DNA from: Lutispora thermophila DSM 19022
GTDB taxonomy: Bacteria; Bacillota; Clostridia; Lutisporales; Lutisporaceae
DNA: 64,000 nt
Direction of reading: 5' to 3'
Assembly: GCF_900142105.1 (NCBI RefSeq)
Contig: NZ_FQZS01000013.1
Span: 54,395-118,394, forward strand
The position numbers and the translations under genes are program-made. This document shows, in pieces, positions 8,537 to 17,075 of the stretch (position 1 is its first letter; every line of letters starts with the position of its first letter). The notes below the pieces were generated by a model. The model saw nothing but the letters and a program-made list of their open reading frames with translations. It was not told the origin of the DNA and did no database searches.

Positions 8537-9562
8537 TTATGATAAGATTTCTTTCATGGTATCGATTACAAAATCTATGTCCTTTTTGCTGACATCATTG
8601 TTTGTTACAAATCTGAAAAAACCACCTTCAGGGCCATTTATTTTAATGCCTCTTTCAAAGAGTTTAGATGCGAGACTATTGGAATCAAAATCTGGACGGT
8701 TCAGTTTGAAAAACACCATGTTTATCTGAATTTTATCTAGGTCCAGTTCTATGCCATGTATTTCCAAAAGCCTTTTACCCATATATTTAGCATTTTCGTG
8801 GTCTTCACCCAAACGCTTGGTCATTTTCTCAAGGGCTACTATGCCTGCTGCAGCCAGAAAACCTGCTTGCCTCATACCTCCGCCAAGAAGCTTTCTGTTC
8901 TTTCTTGCCTTGTTTATGAACTCTTTTGTACCTGCAAGTATGGAGCCTACAGGAGCGCATAAGCCTTTTGAGAGACAAAACTGAACTGAGTCTGTATACT
9001 GTGTTATATCCTTCGCAGTACATCCTAGTGCTGTGGCTGCGTTAAACAATCTGGCACCGTCCAGATGGACAGGTATGTTGTGAAGTCTAGCCACATCATA
9101 TACACCTTTCATTACATCCAGAGGAACAACAGTTCCGTTGGCAAGAGCGTTTTCAAGGCAGATGAGACCTGTTCTGGGTTCATGTATATCATCAACTCTT
9201 ATAGCTCCTTCTACAGCTTCCGGATAAAGTATATCGTCTTTGCTTTTTATGGTTCGAAGTTGTACTCCGGATAGCACTGCTGTAGCACCTACTTCGTGGA
9301 CTGCTATATGTGCATTTTCACCTAAAATTATTTCATCTCCTCTGATAGTATGAGTCATGACACCCAGTTGATTGCCCATGGTGCCGCTGGCAACAAATAG
9401 GGCAGCTTCCTTGCCTACTATTTCAGCTGCCATTTTTTCCAATGCATTTACAGTAGGATCATCACCATACACATCATCGCCAACTTCTGCTTCAAACATT
9501 GCTTTTCTCATTTCCTCAGTGGGCATGGTTACCGTGTCGCTTCTCAAATCTATATACCTCAA
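8537..9562 (-). CDS. ltaE: Low-specificity L-threonine aldolase
   Basis: PLP enzyme cleaving threonine and allo-threonine to glycine and acetaldehyde. The 341-residue length and the motifs are typical: IDLRSDTVTMPTEEMR at the N-terminus, GDDVYGDDPTVNALE (about 28-42), HLDGARLFNA (about 166, with the PLP-binding Asp), and QFCLSKGLCAPVGS (about 194) with the Schiff-base Lys near 199. The start codon is TTG at 9562, preceded by GGAGGTG, so the reading frame begins with fMet-Arg-Tyr-Ile. Single gene with its own leader, convergent to the B12 importer. Related beta-eliminating lyases share the fold, but the N-terminal motif is specific. Confidence 0.93.
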   Translation of the reverse strand: MRYIDLRSDTVTMPTEEMRKAMFEAEVGDDVYGDDPTVNALEKMAAEIVGKEAALFVASGTMGNQLGVMTHTIRGDEIILGENAHIAVHEVGATAVLSGVQLRTIKSKDDILYPEAVEGAIRVDDIHEPRTGLICLENALANGTVVPLDVMKGVYDVARLHNIPVHLDGARLFNAATALGCTAKDITQYTDSVQFCLSKGLCAPVGSILAGTKEFINKARKNRKLLGGGMRQAGFLAAAGIVALEKMTKRLGEDHENAKYMGKRLLEIHGIELDLDKIQINMVFFKLNRPDFDSNSLASKLFERGIKINGPEGGFFRFVTNNDVSKKDIDFVIDTMKEILS

Positions 9563-9664
9563 GGAATCACACCTCCAATCAAATTATGGCTATATTATAC
9601 ATTATCCATTTGAATCTGTCATATTTATTATGTAGAAACCAAATAGTAAAAAGGGGGGATATAA

Positions 9665-10261
9665 ATGAAAAGTTATATCAGCAAACGATATGTTTTATAT
9701 GTAGCTGTTATTGCTTTCATTTTTGTTTTCACAATGACTTTTTTCAACAAGATATACAACACAGTGGAAGTATTTAAGGCAAATATTGAAATGCAAAAGA
9801 TAGAAAAGCAAGGATATAAAAGCTATGAAGTTCTGGATGGGAGTTTCAGATTTTCAATACCATCATCCTGGAACTCTTGGGAACAGAAGTTTATTGGAGG
9901 AGAAATAATTTATAATCTGAATTTTATGACCCCCAATAAGAAAATACATGGTTTCATACAAGTATGGCAGATGGAAAAGCCCTTAGCGGAATTCTTGGAA
10001 GAATCTAAGAAAGCAGCGGTAGGAGCTGTAGAATTTAAGGAGTACGATGAAAGAGAGATAACGGTTAACAGAAAGAAAGGTTTTTTGATAAGATATTCAA
10101 GAGCAAAAGACAATGAAGGCTACATAAAAGCTTATGAAGCATTTCTGGATGGAGGCAATGGAAGGATATACAGAGCCAGTTTTTTTACAGACGAAGAGGA
10201 TTGGAGGAGATATTATCCTCTTATGTTCAACAGGATTATTCAATCCTTCAACATCAAATGA
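9665..10261 (+). CDS. Membrane-anchored protein of unknown function
   Basis: 198 residues. An N-terminal hydrophobic stretch (about 8-30) is most likely an uncleaved signal anchor. The rest is an alpha/beta extracytoplasmic domain (DGSFRFSIPSSWNSWEQ, near residue 58, onward). The pattern of an 'S(I/L)P..W' strand start, a central helix and a C-terminal helix 'LMFNRIIQSFNI' resembles the DcrB/PsbP-like fold of surface proteins; this is a fold-level guess. Good SD (AAAAGGGGGG) upstream of ATG 9665. The TGA stop is formed by the first three bases of the adjoining 31-bp repeat, so the last residues may derive from repeat insertion. Confidence 0.8.
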   Translation: MKSYISKRYVLYVAVIAFIFVFTMTFFNKIYNTVEVFKANIEMQKIEKQGYKSYEVLDGSFRFSIPSSWNSWEQKFIGGEIIYNLNFMTPNKKIHGFIQVWQMEKPLAEFLEESKKAAVGAVEFKEYDEREITVNRKKGFLIRYSRAKDNEGYIKAYEAFLDGGNGRIYRASFFTDEEDWRRYYPLMFNRIIQSFNIK

Positions 10262-10345
10262 GACATCGGGGACTGTTCTCGATGTCTCAATAAAATATAG
10301 GGGACGATTCCTATTGAGACACGGAGAACCGTCCCCAATGTCTCA
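10259..10345. repeat. REP-like pair of 31-bp inverted units
   Basis: Unit 1 (10259-10289) and unit 2 (10315-10345, opposite orientation) are 31-bp copies of each other differing at a few positions. Each unit has TGAGACA(T/C)-type ends that are themselves inverted (TGAGACATC...GATGTCTCA) around a GGGGAC-GTTCTC core. A third partial core, GGGGACGATTC, sits between them. This matches the layout of bacterial interspersed REP/BIME elements mobilised by Y1 (IS200-like) transposases. It lies between the convergent unknown gene and lrp and supplies the stop codon of the former. Confidence 0.85.
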
Positions 10346-10347
10346 GA

Positions 10348-10782
10348 TTAGTTAAATTTTAACTTTGTCTCAACTTTAGAAAAAATGAAATGCGTTACTG
10401 TAGATGCATATGGACTTACAGAATTGATGAACTCTTCTGCTTTTGTAAAGCTCTCAAATTGCAGTTTAAGCATATAACATGCTTTTCCGGATATACGGTA
10501 ACAAAACTCTACATTTGGAAGACTTTCTATAAAATCTTTAAAGGATTTATAGTCTCCATTTTTAACTGTTGCTTCTACTATACATTGAATAGGAAATCTT
10601 AGTTTTTCATAATCAATTTCTAAGGTGTATTTTTTAATTATACCAAATGATTCCATTTGCCTTACTCTTTCAGTTACAGATGGGGAAGAAAGATTAATTC
10701 TTCTCCCAAGTTCACTCATGGATAAACGGCTATTCTCACTTAACTCTTCTAAAATTTTTTTATCAATATCATCTATTTTCAT
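10348..10782 (-). CDS. Lrp/AsnC family transcriptional regulator
   Basis: 144 residues. An N-terminal winged helix (about 1-60; DDIDKKILEELSENSRLSMSELGRRI, then LSSPSVTERVRQMESFGII as the recognition helix) is followed by a RAM/effector domain (about 65-140, IQCIVEATVKNG and FCYRISGKACYMLKL). The family senses amino acids and acts as dimers to octamers. It is divergent from the small redox-type gene starting at 10923, which is the most likely target, and probably autoregulates from the 140-bp shared intergenic region. SD AGGAGG lies upstream of ATG 10782. Confidence 0.93.
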   Translation of the reverse strand: MKIDDIDKKILEELSENSRLSMSELGRRINLSSPSVTERVRQMESFGIIKKYTLEIDYEKLRFPIQCIVEATVKNGDYKSFKDFIESLPNVEFCYRISGKACYMLKLQFESFTKAEEFINSVSPYASTVTHFIFSKVETKLKFN

Positions 10783-10922
10783 TTTTAAAGCAAATCCTCC
10801 TATTTTGTTTATTTTTTTAAGTAAAGTATAATATTTTGATTATAAATTTAATGGAATTAGATGATTTTATTCTTTATTATTAATACTACAAGATTGTTAA
10901 TATTGCAAGGAGGTAAAATAAT

Positions 10923-11345
10923 ATGGCAAGAATTGGTGAATCAGTTTATGGAAGTACACCTTTTCAAAAGCTTTTAGGGCATAACAAAGAGGTGATGGAA
11001 GCGTGGTCACATTTAGGTGAAGTATTAGAAAAAGACGGGCTTCTATCATCGGAATTGAAGGAGCAAGTTAGAAGAACATTAGCACAAGGCAATGGTTGTG
11101 AATATTGTAAAGCAAAAGGAAAACCCGATCCTGATACATTCAATGAAAAAATATCTGTTGCAATAGGCTTTGCAGAAGTATTCTTAAAGCAAAAAGGAGA
11201 TATCTCAGATTCTACTTTTGAAATATTGAAGGGATATTTTTCTGAAGGAGAAATAAGTGAGCTTTGTGCCTTTATTACTTTTATTACTGCCCAACAGTAT
11301 TTTGGTGCAATGATGAAGTTAAAACCACAGAATACAGGAAATTAG
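10923..11345 (+). CDS. Carboxymuconolactone decarboxylase-like (AhpD fold) protein
   Basis: 140 residues, all-helical, with a CEYCKAKG motif near residue 60 that gives the CXXC pair of AhpD-type peroxidase/disulfide partners; helices FNEKISVAIGFAEVFL and ISELCAFITFITAQQYFG follow. The usual downstream AhpD His is not evident, so a redox role is likely but the exact reaction is not readable. Strong SD (CAAGGAGGT). Divergently arranged with the Lrp-family regulator, so control by that regulator is a reasonable inference. No alkyl hydroperoxide reductase is nearby. Confidence 0.78.
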   Translation: MARIGESVYGSTPFQKLLGHNKEVMEAWSHLGEVLEKDGLLSSELKEQVRRTLAQGNGCEYCKAKGKPDPDTFNEKISVAIGFAEVFLKQKGDISDSTFEILKGYFSEGEISELCAFITFITAQQYFGAMMKLKPQNTGN

Positions 11346-11607
11346 ACAAAACCTCAATAACGCCATCTTGAAAATCAATACTTTATTGATACATGGCTAT
11401 CTTATATGGAAGAGTAAATTAAATTTCAATATCGGTGAAGTTCACTTCCTGCTTGGGTATAACGAATGATGATAGCAGAAGATGATGCAAAAAGACTGAT
11501 TGACAAGTACAGATTTGTGATATAATTGTATTGCTCTTGATTACAGAATAAAGATTTTAATTGTCAATCCTGAAGCAGTTACAATAAGCATTAAAGGAAG
11601 TGAAACT

Positions 11608-12477
11608 ATGCGATACGAAGGCAGTATATATCGACCACCTAGTGAGGCATGGAGCCTAATTATACAAGCCACTATAGGCTGTTCCCACAATAAATGCAGT
11701 TTTTGCAGCATGTATAAGGACAAAGAGTTTAGAATAAGGAAGACAGAAGAGATTTTAGAAGATATTAGAGAATCAAGGATGTACTATAAGAGCATAAAAA
11801 GAGTGTTTCTTGCCGATGGGGATGCACTAATGATAAAAACAGCAGAATTGCTGAGGATACTTCAGTTTATTAAGAAATGGATTCCTGAGTGCGAGAGGGT
11901 AGGTATTTATGCTTCTCCCAAAAGTATAATGATTAAAACACAAGAGGAACTAAAGCTTCTTAAAGAAGCAGGACTAGGAATTGCTTACCTGGGTTTGGAA
12001 TCAGGCAGTGATAAAATATTGGCTCACATAAACAAGGGTGCTGATTCTGAAGATATAGTAAAAGCAGTATTAAAGATAAAGGATGCGGGTATACTTCTTT
12101 CTGTAACTTTGATTTCTGGATTAGGGGGAACAAAGCTATGGAAAGAGCATGCGTTAGAATCAGCTAAAGCTATAAGCAAGATGAAGCCAGATTATTTAGG
12201 ATTGCTAACCCTTATGATAGAACCAGGTACAAAGTTGTATGATGAAGTGGAAAAGGGTGAATTTGAGCTGTTGACTCCCCAGGAGGTTGCAATAGAGACT
12301 CTTGAACTGTTGAAAAACTTAGATGCAGAAGGTTGTGTTTTCAGAAGCAACCATGCGTCAAACTATTTGTCCTTAAAAGGTACGTTGAACAAAGATAAAG
12401 AGATCCTTATCAAGCAACTCAATGAGGCCATAGAAGGTCAAGTTAACTTTAAGGATGAGTATCTAAGAGGATTATAG
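11608..12477 (+). CDS. Radical SAM protein
   Basis: 289 residues. The [4Fe-4S]/SAM cysteines are in GCSHNKCSFCSMY (about 30-42), a CX4CX2C spacing one residue longer than the usual CX3CX2C, as in a branch of uncharacterised B12-independent radical SAM proteins. The TIM-barrel continues with FLADGDALM (about 70), the GLGIAYLGLESGSDKIL SAM-binding strand (about 123-140) and VTLISGLGG (about 168). The rest is a helical C-terminus. The substrate is unknown. It starts at ATG 11608 after AAAGGAAGTGAAACT. Convergent with the next gene, overlapping it by 6 bases. Confidence 0.9.
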   Translation: MRYEGSIYRPPSEAWSLIIQATIGCSHNKCSFCSMYKDKEFRIRKTEEILEDIRESRMYYKSIKRVFLADGDALMIKTAELLRILQFIKKWIPECERVGIYASPKSIMIKTQEELKLLKEAGLGIAYLGLESGSDKILAHINKGADSEDIVKAVLKIKDAGILLSVTLISGLGGTKLWKEHALESAKAISKMKPDYLGLLTLMIEPGTKLYDEVEKGEFELLTPQEVAIETLELLKNLDAEGCVFRSNHASNYLSLKGTLNKDKEILIKQLNEAIEGQVNFKDEYLRGL

Positions 12478-12942
12478 GCTAATCCTATAAATATCCTCTT
12501 TGCATTCTTCATCTGTAAGCTTATCATAAAAACTGAGGCTACCTCTTTTTTCTATAGGTAGGCCTTTCTTTTTTGCATAATTTGAAAAAGCATTGATGCT
12601 CTGATAATTATCTGAGAGAACAGAGAACTCCAGAAATTTGCAACCTATAGCTTTTACCTCATTAATAATCTGGTCCATCAGCATATTGAAATATCCTTTG
12701 CCTCTATAATCAGGCATCAAACCTATTTGCCACAGATAGAAAGTCCTATCCATGGAAGAGCTTTTCATACCTCCAGTATAGCCTACGATTTCATCTTCAT
12801 CTTCCAACACGAAACAGGTATTGTTGAAATACTCCGATAATATCCAATATGTAAAAGGTGTATGCAAATCTAGTGGTTTGCAGTAATCTATGAGTTCTCT
12901 TACGGCAGCTATGTCTTTTGATTCCATGGATCTTATTCTCAT
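12472..12942 (-). CDS. GNAT acetyltransferase resembling EctA
   Basis: 156 residues, GCN5 fold. The acetyl-CoA site is in MPDYRGKGYFNMLMDQII (about 77-94, Q/RxxGxG/A type). The N-terminal pattern (RELIDYCKPLDLHTPFTYWI), the strand VLEDEDEIVGYTGGM and FYLWQIGLM resemble L-2,4-diaminobutyrate N-acetyltransferase (EctA) of ectoine synthesis, although it is slightly shorter. No ectB or ectC is adjacent, so the substrate may be another diamino acid; the resemblance is at motif level only. It overlaps the ThrE subunit gene downstream of which it lies (ATGA overlap at 12939-12942), so the exporter and acetyltransferase form one transcript. Confidence 0.85.
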   Translation of the reverse strand: MRIRSMESKDIAAVRELIDYCKPLDLHTPFTYWILSEYFNNTCFVLEDEDEIVGYTGGMKSSSMDRTFYLWQIGLMPDYRGKGYFNMLMDQIINEVKAIGCKFLEFSVLSDNYQSINAFSNYAKKKGLPIEKRGSLSFYDKLTDEECKEDIYRISL

Positions 12943-13373
12943 ATAGCCTTCCTCCTTTTCCTGGTATTTATATATCTGAAAATCGTTGAAACCAGTATTA
13001 TTCCAAAAGCTATAGCGCCTGCTATGCCAAGAGTCTCAATTCCTTTATATGCGGCAGCAGTCAAATCATTCTCGATTATATATAATATGGTATAATATGC
13101 AGAGACGCCTGGTACAATAGGAAATAAACTAGGGACATTGAATACGGTAGCTGGAGTTTTCAGCAATTTAGCCATAATTTCACTGATAAGGCTGATTACT
13201 ACAGATGCAATGAAAGCAGCATAAATCTTATTGCCAGAATAGGAATAAATACTGTTATAAACTGTCCAACCAGTGGCACCGCATATTCCAGCCCATATTA
13301 ATTTATTTTTTTCAATATTGAACAGTAATGCAGGGCAGAAACTGCCCAAAAACGCAAGAATTATTCCTTTCAT
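12939..13373 (-). CDS. Threonine/serine exporter, small subunit (ThrE_2 / DUF3815)
   Basis: 144 residues with four or five hydrophobic helices. Family features are GAFLGSFCPALLFNI-type N-terminus (here ILAFLGSFCPALLFN), the PATVFNVPSLFPIVPG motif (about 72) and a short basic C-terminus (RKRRK). In the split form of the ThrE exporter this ThrE_2 unit pairs with a DUF1212 unit, encoded immediately upstream. Together they would export threonine, serine or related amino acids/dipeptides. The 3' end overlaps the acetyltransferase start. Confidence 0.9.
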   Translation of the reverse strand: MKGIILAFLGSFCPALLFNIEKNKLIWAGICGATGWTVYNSIYSYSGNKIYAAFIASVVISLISEIMAKLLKTPATVFNVPSLFPIVPGVSAYYTILYIIENDLTAAAYKGIETLGIAGAIAFGIILVSTIFRYINTRKRRKAI

Positions 13374-13377
13374 GTTA

Positions 13378-14139
13378 TCACATCCAATACTTCATAAGTA
13401 ATAAAGAAATACCTACACCTGCACCTATGGCAGTAACAGTATATAAAGCCTCTGCCAATCTAACTTGGCTGGATAGGATATCACCATACAATGCATCCCT
13501 TATGCCATTGGTTATGGCAATGCCTGGGAACAGCACTATAATTGAACCTATTATTACCGAATCAATATTTATGGGCAATATATATTTATTGATAAACACA
13601 GCCAGTATTCCTGTAATAAAGCTCCAAATAAACTCTGAAAAGAAAGGCAACAGGTTGATGACAGTTATTTTGTCTTCTGCGTAATATATGAGTATACTAA
13701 TGAAAGCAGCAACTATTCCGTTTATGGCAGAACTGCCAAACAACATGGCATAGGCGAAGGAAGTAACGCCTGCCGCTAGGAGACTTTTATAGTAAGGAAA
13801 AGACGGAGCCGAATCCAGTCCCTTTAAAAACTTCATTGCTTCATCATAAGAGATTCTCCTGTCTTTCAGACTTCTTGAAAAAGAATTTATCATCTCGATC
13901 TTATGCAGATTTATAGTTCTTTCTTTTATTCTCTTCACTAATGATATTGAGTCTTTTGTATCGTTTTTAGAACAACCGGATAGAAAAATACCAGTAGGAA
14001 CAACGAAACATTCACTTTCGATATCATATGCACTGCATATCCGCTCAATAGTTTCTTCTACTCTGTATGTTTCTGAGCCGTTGGTAAGAAGAATCTCACC
14101 GCTGAGCATTGCAATATCTAAGACTTCTTTTACATCCAT
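13378..14139 (-). CDS. Threonine/serine exporter, large subunit (ThrE / DUF1212)
   Basis: About 253 residues. A soluble N-terminal part (about 1-115) contains the family signatures LLTNGSETYRVEETI (about 16) and VVPTGIFLSG (about 45). The C-terminal part has four to five membrane helices, including VTSFAYAMLFGSS, the segment IIVLFPGIAITNGIRD (about 200) with its conserved proline/arginine, and ALYTVTAIGAGVGISLLL. It is the partner of the ThrE_2 subunit four bases downstream. I place the start at ATG 14139, with a weak GGTGAT upstream; an in-frame GTG at 14148 is the alternative. This operon is convergent to nothing and is followed by the EctA-like gene. Confidence 0.88.
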   Translation of the reverse strand: MDVKEVLDIAMLSGEILLTNGSETYRVEETIERICSAYDIESECFVVPTGIFLSGCSKNDTKDSISLVKRIKERTINLHKIEMINSFSRSLKDRRISYDEAMKFLKGLDSAPSFPYYKSLLAAGVTSFAYAMLFGSSAINGIVAAFISILIYYAEDKITVINLLPFFSEFIWSFITGILAVFINKYILPINIDSVIIGSIIVLFPGIAITNGIRDALYGDILSSQVRLAEALYTVTAIGAGVGISLLLMKYWM

Positions 14140-14246
14140 ATCAATCACCGCTCTAATTAAAACTAGTTACAATGTGTATTTAGAAATCATATATAGTATA
14201 ATCCACAAAAATATCAATAACAATCTAAAAAGCAATATTCAGATAA

Positions 14247-14281
14247 TTAAAAAGCGCCTGATTATTTGGAATCAGGCGCTT
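14247..14281 (-). terminator. Terminator of the NCS2 permease gene
   Basis: AAGCGCCTGATT (14252-14263) pairs perfectly with AATCAGGCGCTT (14270-14281) around a six-base loop; on the minus strand it is followed by TTTTTAATT. It lies just after the stop of the NCS2 gene. Confidence 0.9.
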
Positions 14282-14292
14282 AAACATTACTG

Positions 14293-15711
14293 CTAAATGA
14301 AAGCCAGCAATATGAAGTTTAATATAAATAGAAAAGTGGATGCTATTAATATAGGATGTAAGTCTTTGGTTTCTTTCTTGCATATTTTTACTATGCAGTA
14401 GAATATGAAGCTTGTTGCAATACCATAGGAAATACTATAGCATAGAGCCATGAATACACCTGCGAAGAAAGCTGGTATGGCTTCATCCAAATCATCCCAT
14501 TTTATTTCCTTAAATGATGACATCATCATTATACCGACAACTATAAGAGCCGGAGCTGTAGCAGCAGAAGGTACTATGCCTGCAATAGGAGCCAAGAATA
14601 TGCAGATAGCGAAGAGGGCTGCAGTAACAACACTGGTTAATCCTGTTCTTCCGCCGGCGCCAATACCTGCTGCACTTTCAACATAAGTAGTTGTATTTGA
14701 AGTTCCGAACAATGCACCGATGGATGTTGCAATGGCATCTGCAAAGAGAGCTTTATCCATTTTGGATTTGAAGCCTGGATTAGATTCCATAGCTTTTTCA
14801 TCTTCTTCGCTGAAAATGCCGCTTCTACGCCCTGTACCTATGAAAGTACCTATTGTATCGAATGTATCTGACAAACTGAATGCGAATATGGTCATAAGAA
14901 CTAATGGAATTTTTGAAGCATCAGCAAACAGTGATAGCAATCCTTCTTTGCCAAAGGCTGCACCAAATGTAGTGCCCAGCTCCACAAAGGCAGAGCCTAC
15001 TCCGGCTGTTGTACCTAAAGAAGATATATCAACAACACCCATAGGTATACCGATTATTGTAGTTCCTATGATTCCAATCAATATTGCGCCTTTTACCTTA
15101 AGTACTAATAACACAATAGTTAATACAAGACCGATTATAGCTAACAAAACAGAAGGAGTGTTCAAAGTTACAAGAGCAGGAACTGCGCTTGCATCAGCTA
15201 TTACTGTTCCACTATCTAAAATAATGTTTTTGCCTGGATCGGAAGTAAAGTTAATAAGTCCAGCGTTTTTAACTCCTATATAAGCGATGAAAATACCGAT
15301 ACCGCCACCAATTGCATTCTGAAGGCTTACAGGTATAGCTTTTATAATTGATTTACGGATTTTAGTTACTGTAATAAAAATGTTTACCAAGCCGCAAATG
15401 AAAACCATAGCAAGAGCTTGCTGCCAAGTAAATCCTAGACCAAAGCATACTGTATAGGTGAAGAAAGCATTCAATCCCATACCAGGTGCTTGGGCGTATG
15501 GAACATTTGCGAATAACCCCATTACTAATGTTCCAGCTATTGAAGCGATGATTGTTGCAAGGAATACAGCACCCCATGGCATACCAGTCTGTGATAGCAT
15601 ACTGGGGTTAACAAAAATGATGTAGGACATAGCAAAGAATGTAGTAAGACCGGCTACAATTTCTGTAGAAACAGTAGTGCCATGTTCTTTAAGCTTGAAA
15701 AATTTCTCCAC
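14293..15711 (-). CDS. pbuG: NCS2-family guanine/hypoxanthine permease
   Basis: 472 residues with 12-14 membrane segments, the AzgA/PbuG branch of NCS2 transporters, which take up purine bases by proton symport. Family motifs are TTFFAMSYIIFVNPSML (about 22), ANVPYAQAPGMGLNAFFTYTV (about 68), NAIGGGIGIFIAYIG (about 132), FSLSDTFDTIGTFIGTG (about 275) and FGTSNTTTYVESAAGIGAGGRTGLTS (about 337). The guanine riboswitch upstream (15835-15901) agrees with a guanine/hypoxanthine substrate. SD GGAGGGAATTATACGTG lies before ATG 15711. Monocistronic with its own terminator. Confidence 0.94.
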   Translation of the reverse strand: MEKFFKLKEHGTTVSTEIVAGLTTFFAMSYIIFVNPSMLSQTGMPWGAVFLATIIASIAGTLVMGLFANVPYAQAPGMGLNAFFTYTVCFGLGFTWQQALAMVFICGLVNIFITVTKIRKSIIKAIPVSLQNAIGGGIGIFIAYIGVKNAGLINFTSDPGKNIILDSGTVIADASAVPALVTLNTPSVLLAIIGLVLTIVLLVLKVKGAILIGIIGTTIIGIPMGVVDISSLGTTAGVGSAFVELGTTFGAAFGKEGLLSLFADASKIPLVLMTIFAFSLSDTFDTIGTFIGTGRRSGIFSEEDEKAMESNPGFKSKMDKALFADAIATSIGALFGTSNTTTYVESAAGIGAGGRTGLTSVVTAALFAICIFLAPIAGIVPSAATAPALIVVGIMMMSSFKEIKWDDLDEAIPAFFAGVFMALCYSISYGIATSFIFYCIVKICKKETKDLHPILIASTFLFILNFILLAFI

Positions 15712-15834
15712 GTATAATTCCCTCCATTATTTTAATGTAGATTTCACCAATAGAATAGCAATTGGTTAAACCAATCGCCGCAAATTCATCAGAGAATACA
15801 ATCACCACATTATACAATGGAGTGAAATATATTC

Positions 15835-15901
15835 CCAATAGTCGAACAATTTACGGTTGTTCGGTAGAAACTTTAGGCCCATATCGCCCAAATTATATTG
15901 G
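15835..15901 (-). promoter_or_regulatory. Purine riboswitch, guanine type
   Basis: Read on the minus strand, a P1 stem CCAATA/TATTGG (15896-15901 / 15835-15840) closes a three-way junction with TATAAT, GATATGG, AGTTTCTACC, CCGTAAA and GACTAT, the conserved purine aptamer residues. The specificity base in GAC(T)AT is C (C74 of the B. subtilis xpt numbering), which pairs with guanine; adenine aptamers have U there. It lies about 120 bases before the NCS2 permease. Confidence 0.95.
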
Positions 15902-16379
15902 TGATTTTCTCATTTATGTTCGTATTTTATCATACATGTACTATGTATGGCAAGTGTGTTTTGTAACATTTCATATAAAAATGTTATATGCGAACCATAA
16001 ATTATGCTTATATGCATTATCTGATGAATTTGTCATATTTCGTTTTAAAAGAATTGGTACTATTTATATTGAATACTTTTGCAAGTATTTATACTATTAG
16101 GAAGTGATTAGATATGTTGTTTTGCTAAAGCAATAATACAATAAAAGGAAATAACTTGAATAATGATGCAATATAAAATTCAATGAAGACCATTTTATAT
16201 TGAGAATATGGATAAATATTTACATGTAACAACATTATGATACAATAGTAATACATTTCAAAACCAGCTTAATAAACTGAGCATTGCTTGTTATGCTTAG
16301 AAAACTTGTCAAAATTAAAACATATTTATAGACTTAAACATTCGGAAGTGATAAGTATTGCGAGAGGATGGAGATTGTA
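15902..16379. other. Intergenic region, AT-rich, no gene seen
   Basis: Divergent promoters for the purine permease and the acetyltransferase must lie here. TATTTTATCA and ATACAATAG-type AT blocks are plentiful, but I see no convincing hairpin, RNA gene or coding pattern. A short open frame runs across the riboswitch and into this region but has no ribosome binding site or recognisable protein. Confidence 0.5.
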
Positions 16380-16898
16380 ATGATAAATCTGAAAAATAAT
16401 GAACTGGAAACGAACAGGCTTTATTTGCGTCATTTTAAAGCTGAGGACTTAGATGAATATTCAAAAATAATGGGGCAGGATGAAGTAGGGCAATGGCTTC
16501 CAAGAGGAAGAGGCTATACTGAAGAAGAAGTTAAAAAGTTTCTAGATAGCATATCAAAACATTGGGAGGAAAAGGAATATGGAATTTGGGCTGTAATAGA
16601 AAAAAACAGTGGGAAGATAATTGGACATTGTGGACTTAACTATGTAAAGCAAAATGATGAAGTAGAAGTTCTTTATGGTTTTGGTAAGGAGCATTGGGGC
16701 TTAGGTTATGCTACTGAGGCCGCAGGGGCTGCATTAGTATTTGGTTTTGACAAAATTGGATTAAACAGGATTGTAGCCTTTGCCAAGATAGAGAACATAG
16801 CTTCCAGAAGGGTTATAGAAAAGATAGGATTGAAGTATATAAAGGACATAGAGATCTTTGGTATGAGTTGTGCCTATTATGAATCAAAATGTAAGTAA
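16380..16898 (+). CDS. GNAT acetyltransferase, RimJ/RimL type
   Basis: About 172 residues, single GNAT domain. LETNRLYLRHFKAEDLDEYSKIM at the N-terminus is typical of the RimJ/RimL branch; the acetyl-CoA loop is in GFGKEHWGLGYATEAAGAAL (about 96-115), followed by the RIVAFAKIENIASRRVIEKIG strand-helix that packs on CoA. Family members acetylate protein N-termini or small amines; the substrate here is unknown. Start ATG 16380 is preferred over the in-frame ATG 16368 because GATGGAG lies at the right distance only for 16380. Stand-alone gene. Confidence 0.88.
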   Translation: MINLKNNELETNRLYLRHFKAEDLDEYSKIMGQDEVGQWLPRGRGYTEEEVKKFLDSISKHWEEKEYGIWAVIEKNSGKIIGHCGLNYVKQNDEVEVLYGFGKEHWGLGYATEAAGAALVFGFDKIGLNRIVAFAKIENIASRRVIEKIGLKYIKDIEIFGMSCAYYESKCK

Positions 16899-17026
16899 AA
16901 AGCAAAGGAGTATATAAGCTTTTAAATATAAAGATAAAATTAGGTTATCAATAAATTAATATGTAACATGTTTTTTAAAATGCGTAGTAGTCCCTTATTA
17001 TGTAAGTGGAATCCATACATTATTCA

Positions 17027-17075
17027 AAAAACAGAAATGACAAGGAACATTACATCCCTTGTCATTTCTGTTTTT
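17027..17075. terminator. Bidirectional terminator
   Basis: AAAAACAGAAATGACAAGG (17027-17045) and CCTTGTCATTTCTGTTTTT (17057-17075) form a perfect 19-bp stem with an 11-base loop and U-tracts on both strands. It terminates the TDT transporter gene on the minus strand, whose stop codon lies in the right arm, and any transcript from the acetyltransferase. Confidence 0.93.

Noticed and set aside
8490..9635. Several open frames on the plus strand opposite the threonine aldolase
   Set aside because: They are shadows of the clear minus-strand gene, with no ribosome binding sites or recognisable domains.
12472..12942. Ectoine biosynthesis locus
   Set aside because: Only an EctA-like acetyltransferase is present; ectB and ectC are absent from the window.
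15712..15834. Transcription terminator as expression platform of the guanine riboswitch
   Set aside because: ATTGG...CCAAT dyads occur (15763-15777 region) but no stem is followed by a U-tract; the switching mechanism cannot be assigned.
15762..16100. Protein-coding frame of 112 codons across the purine riboswitch
   Set aside because: It runs antisense through the conserved aptamer, lacks a ribosome binding site and has no protein-like composition.
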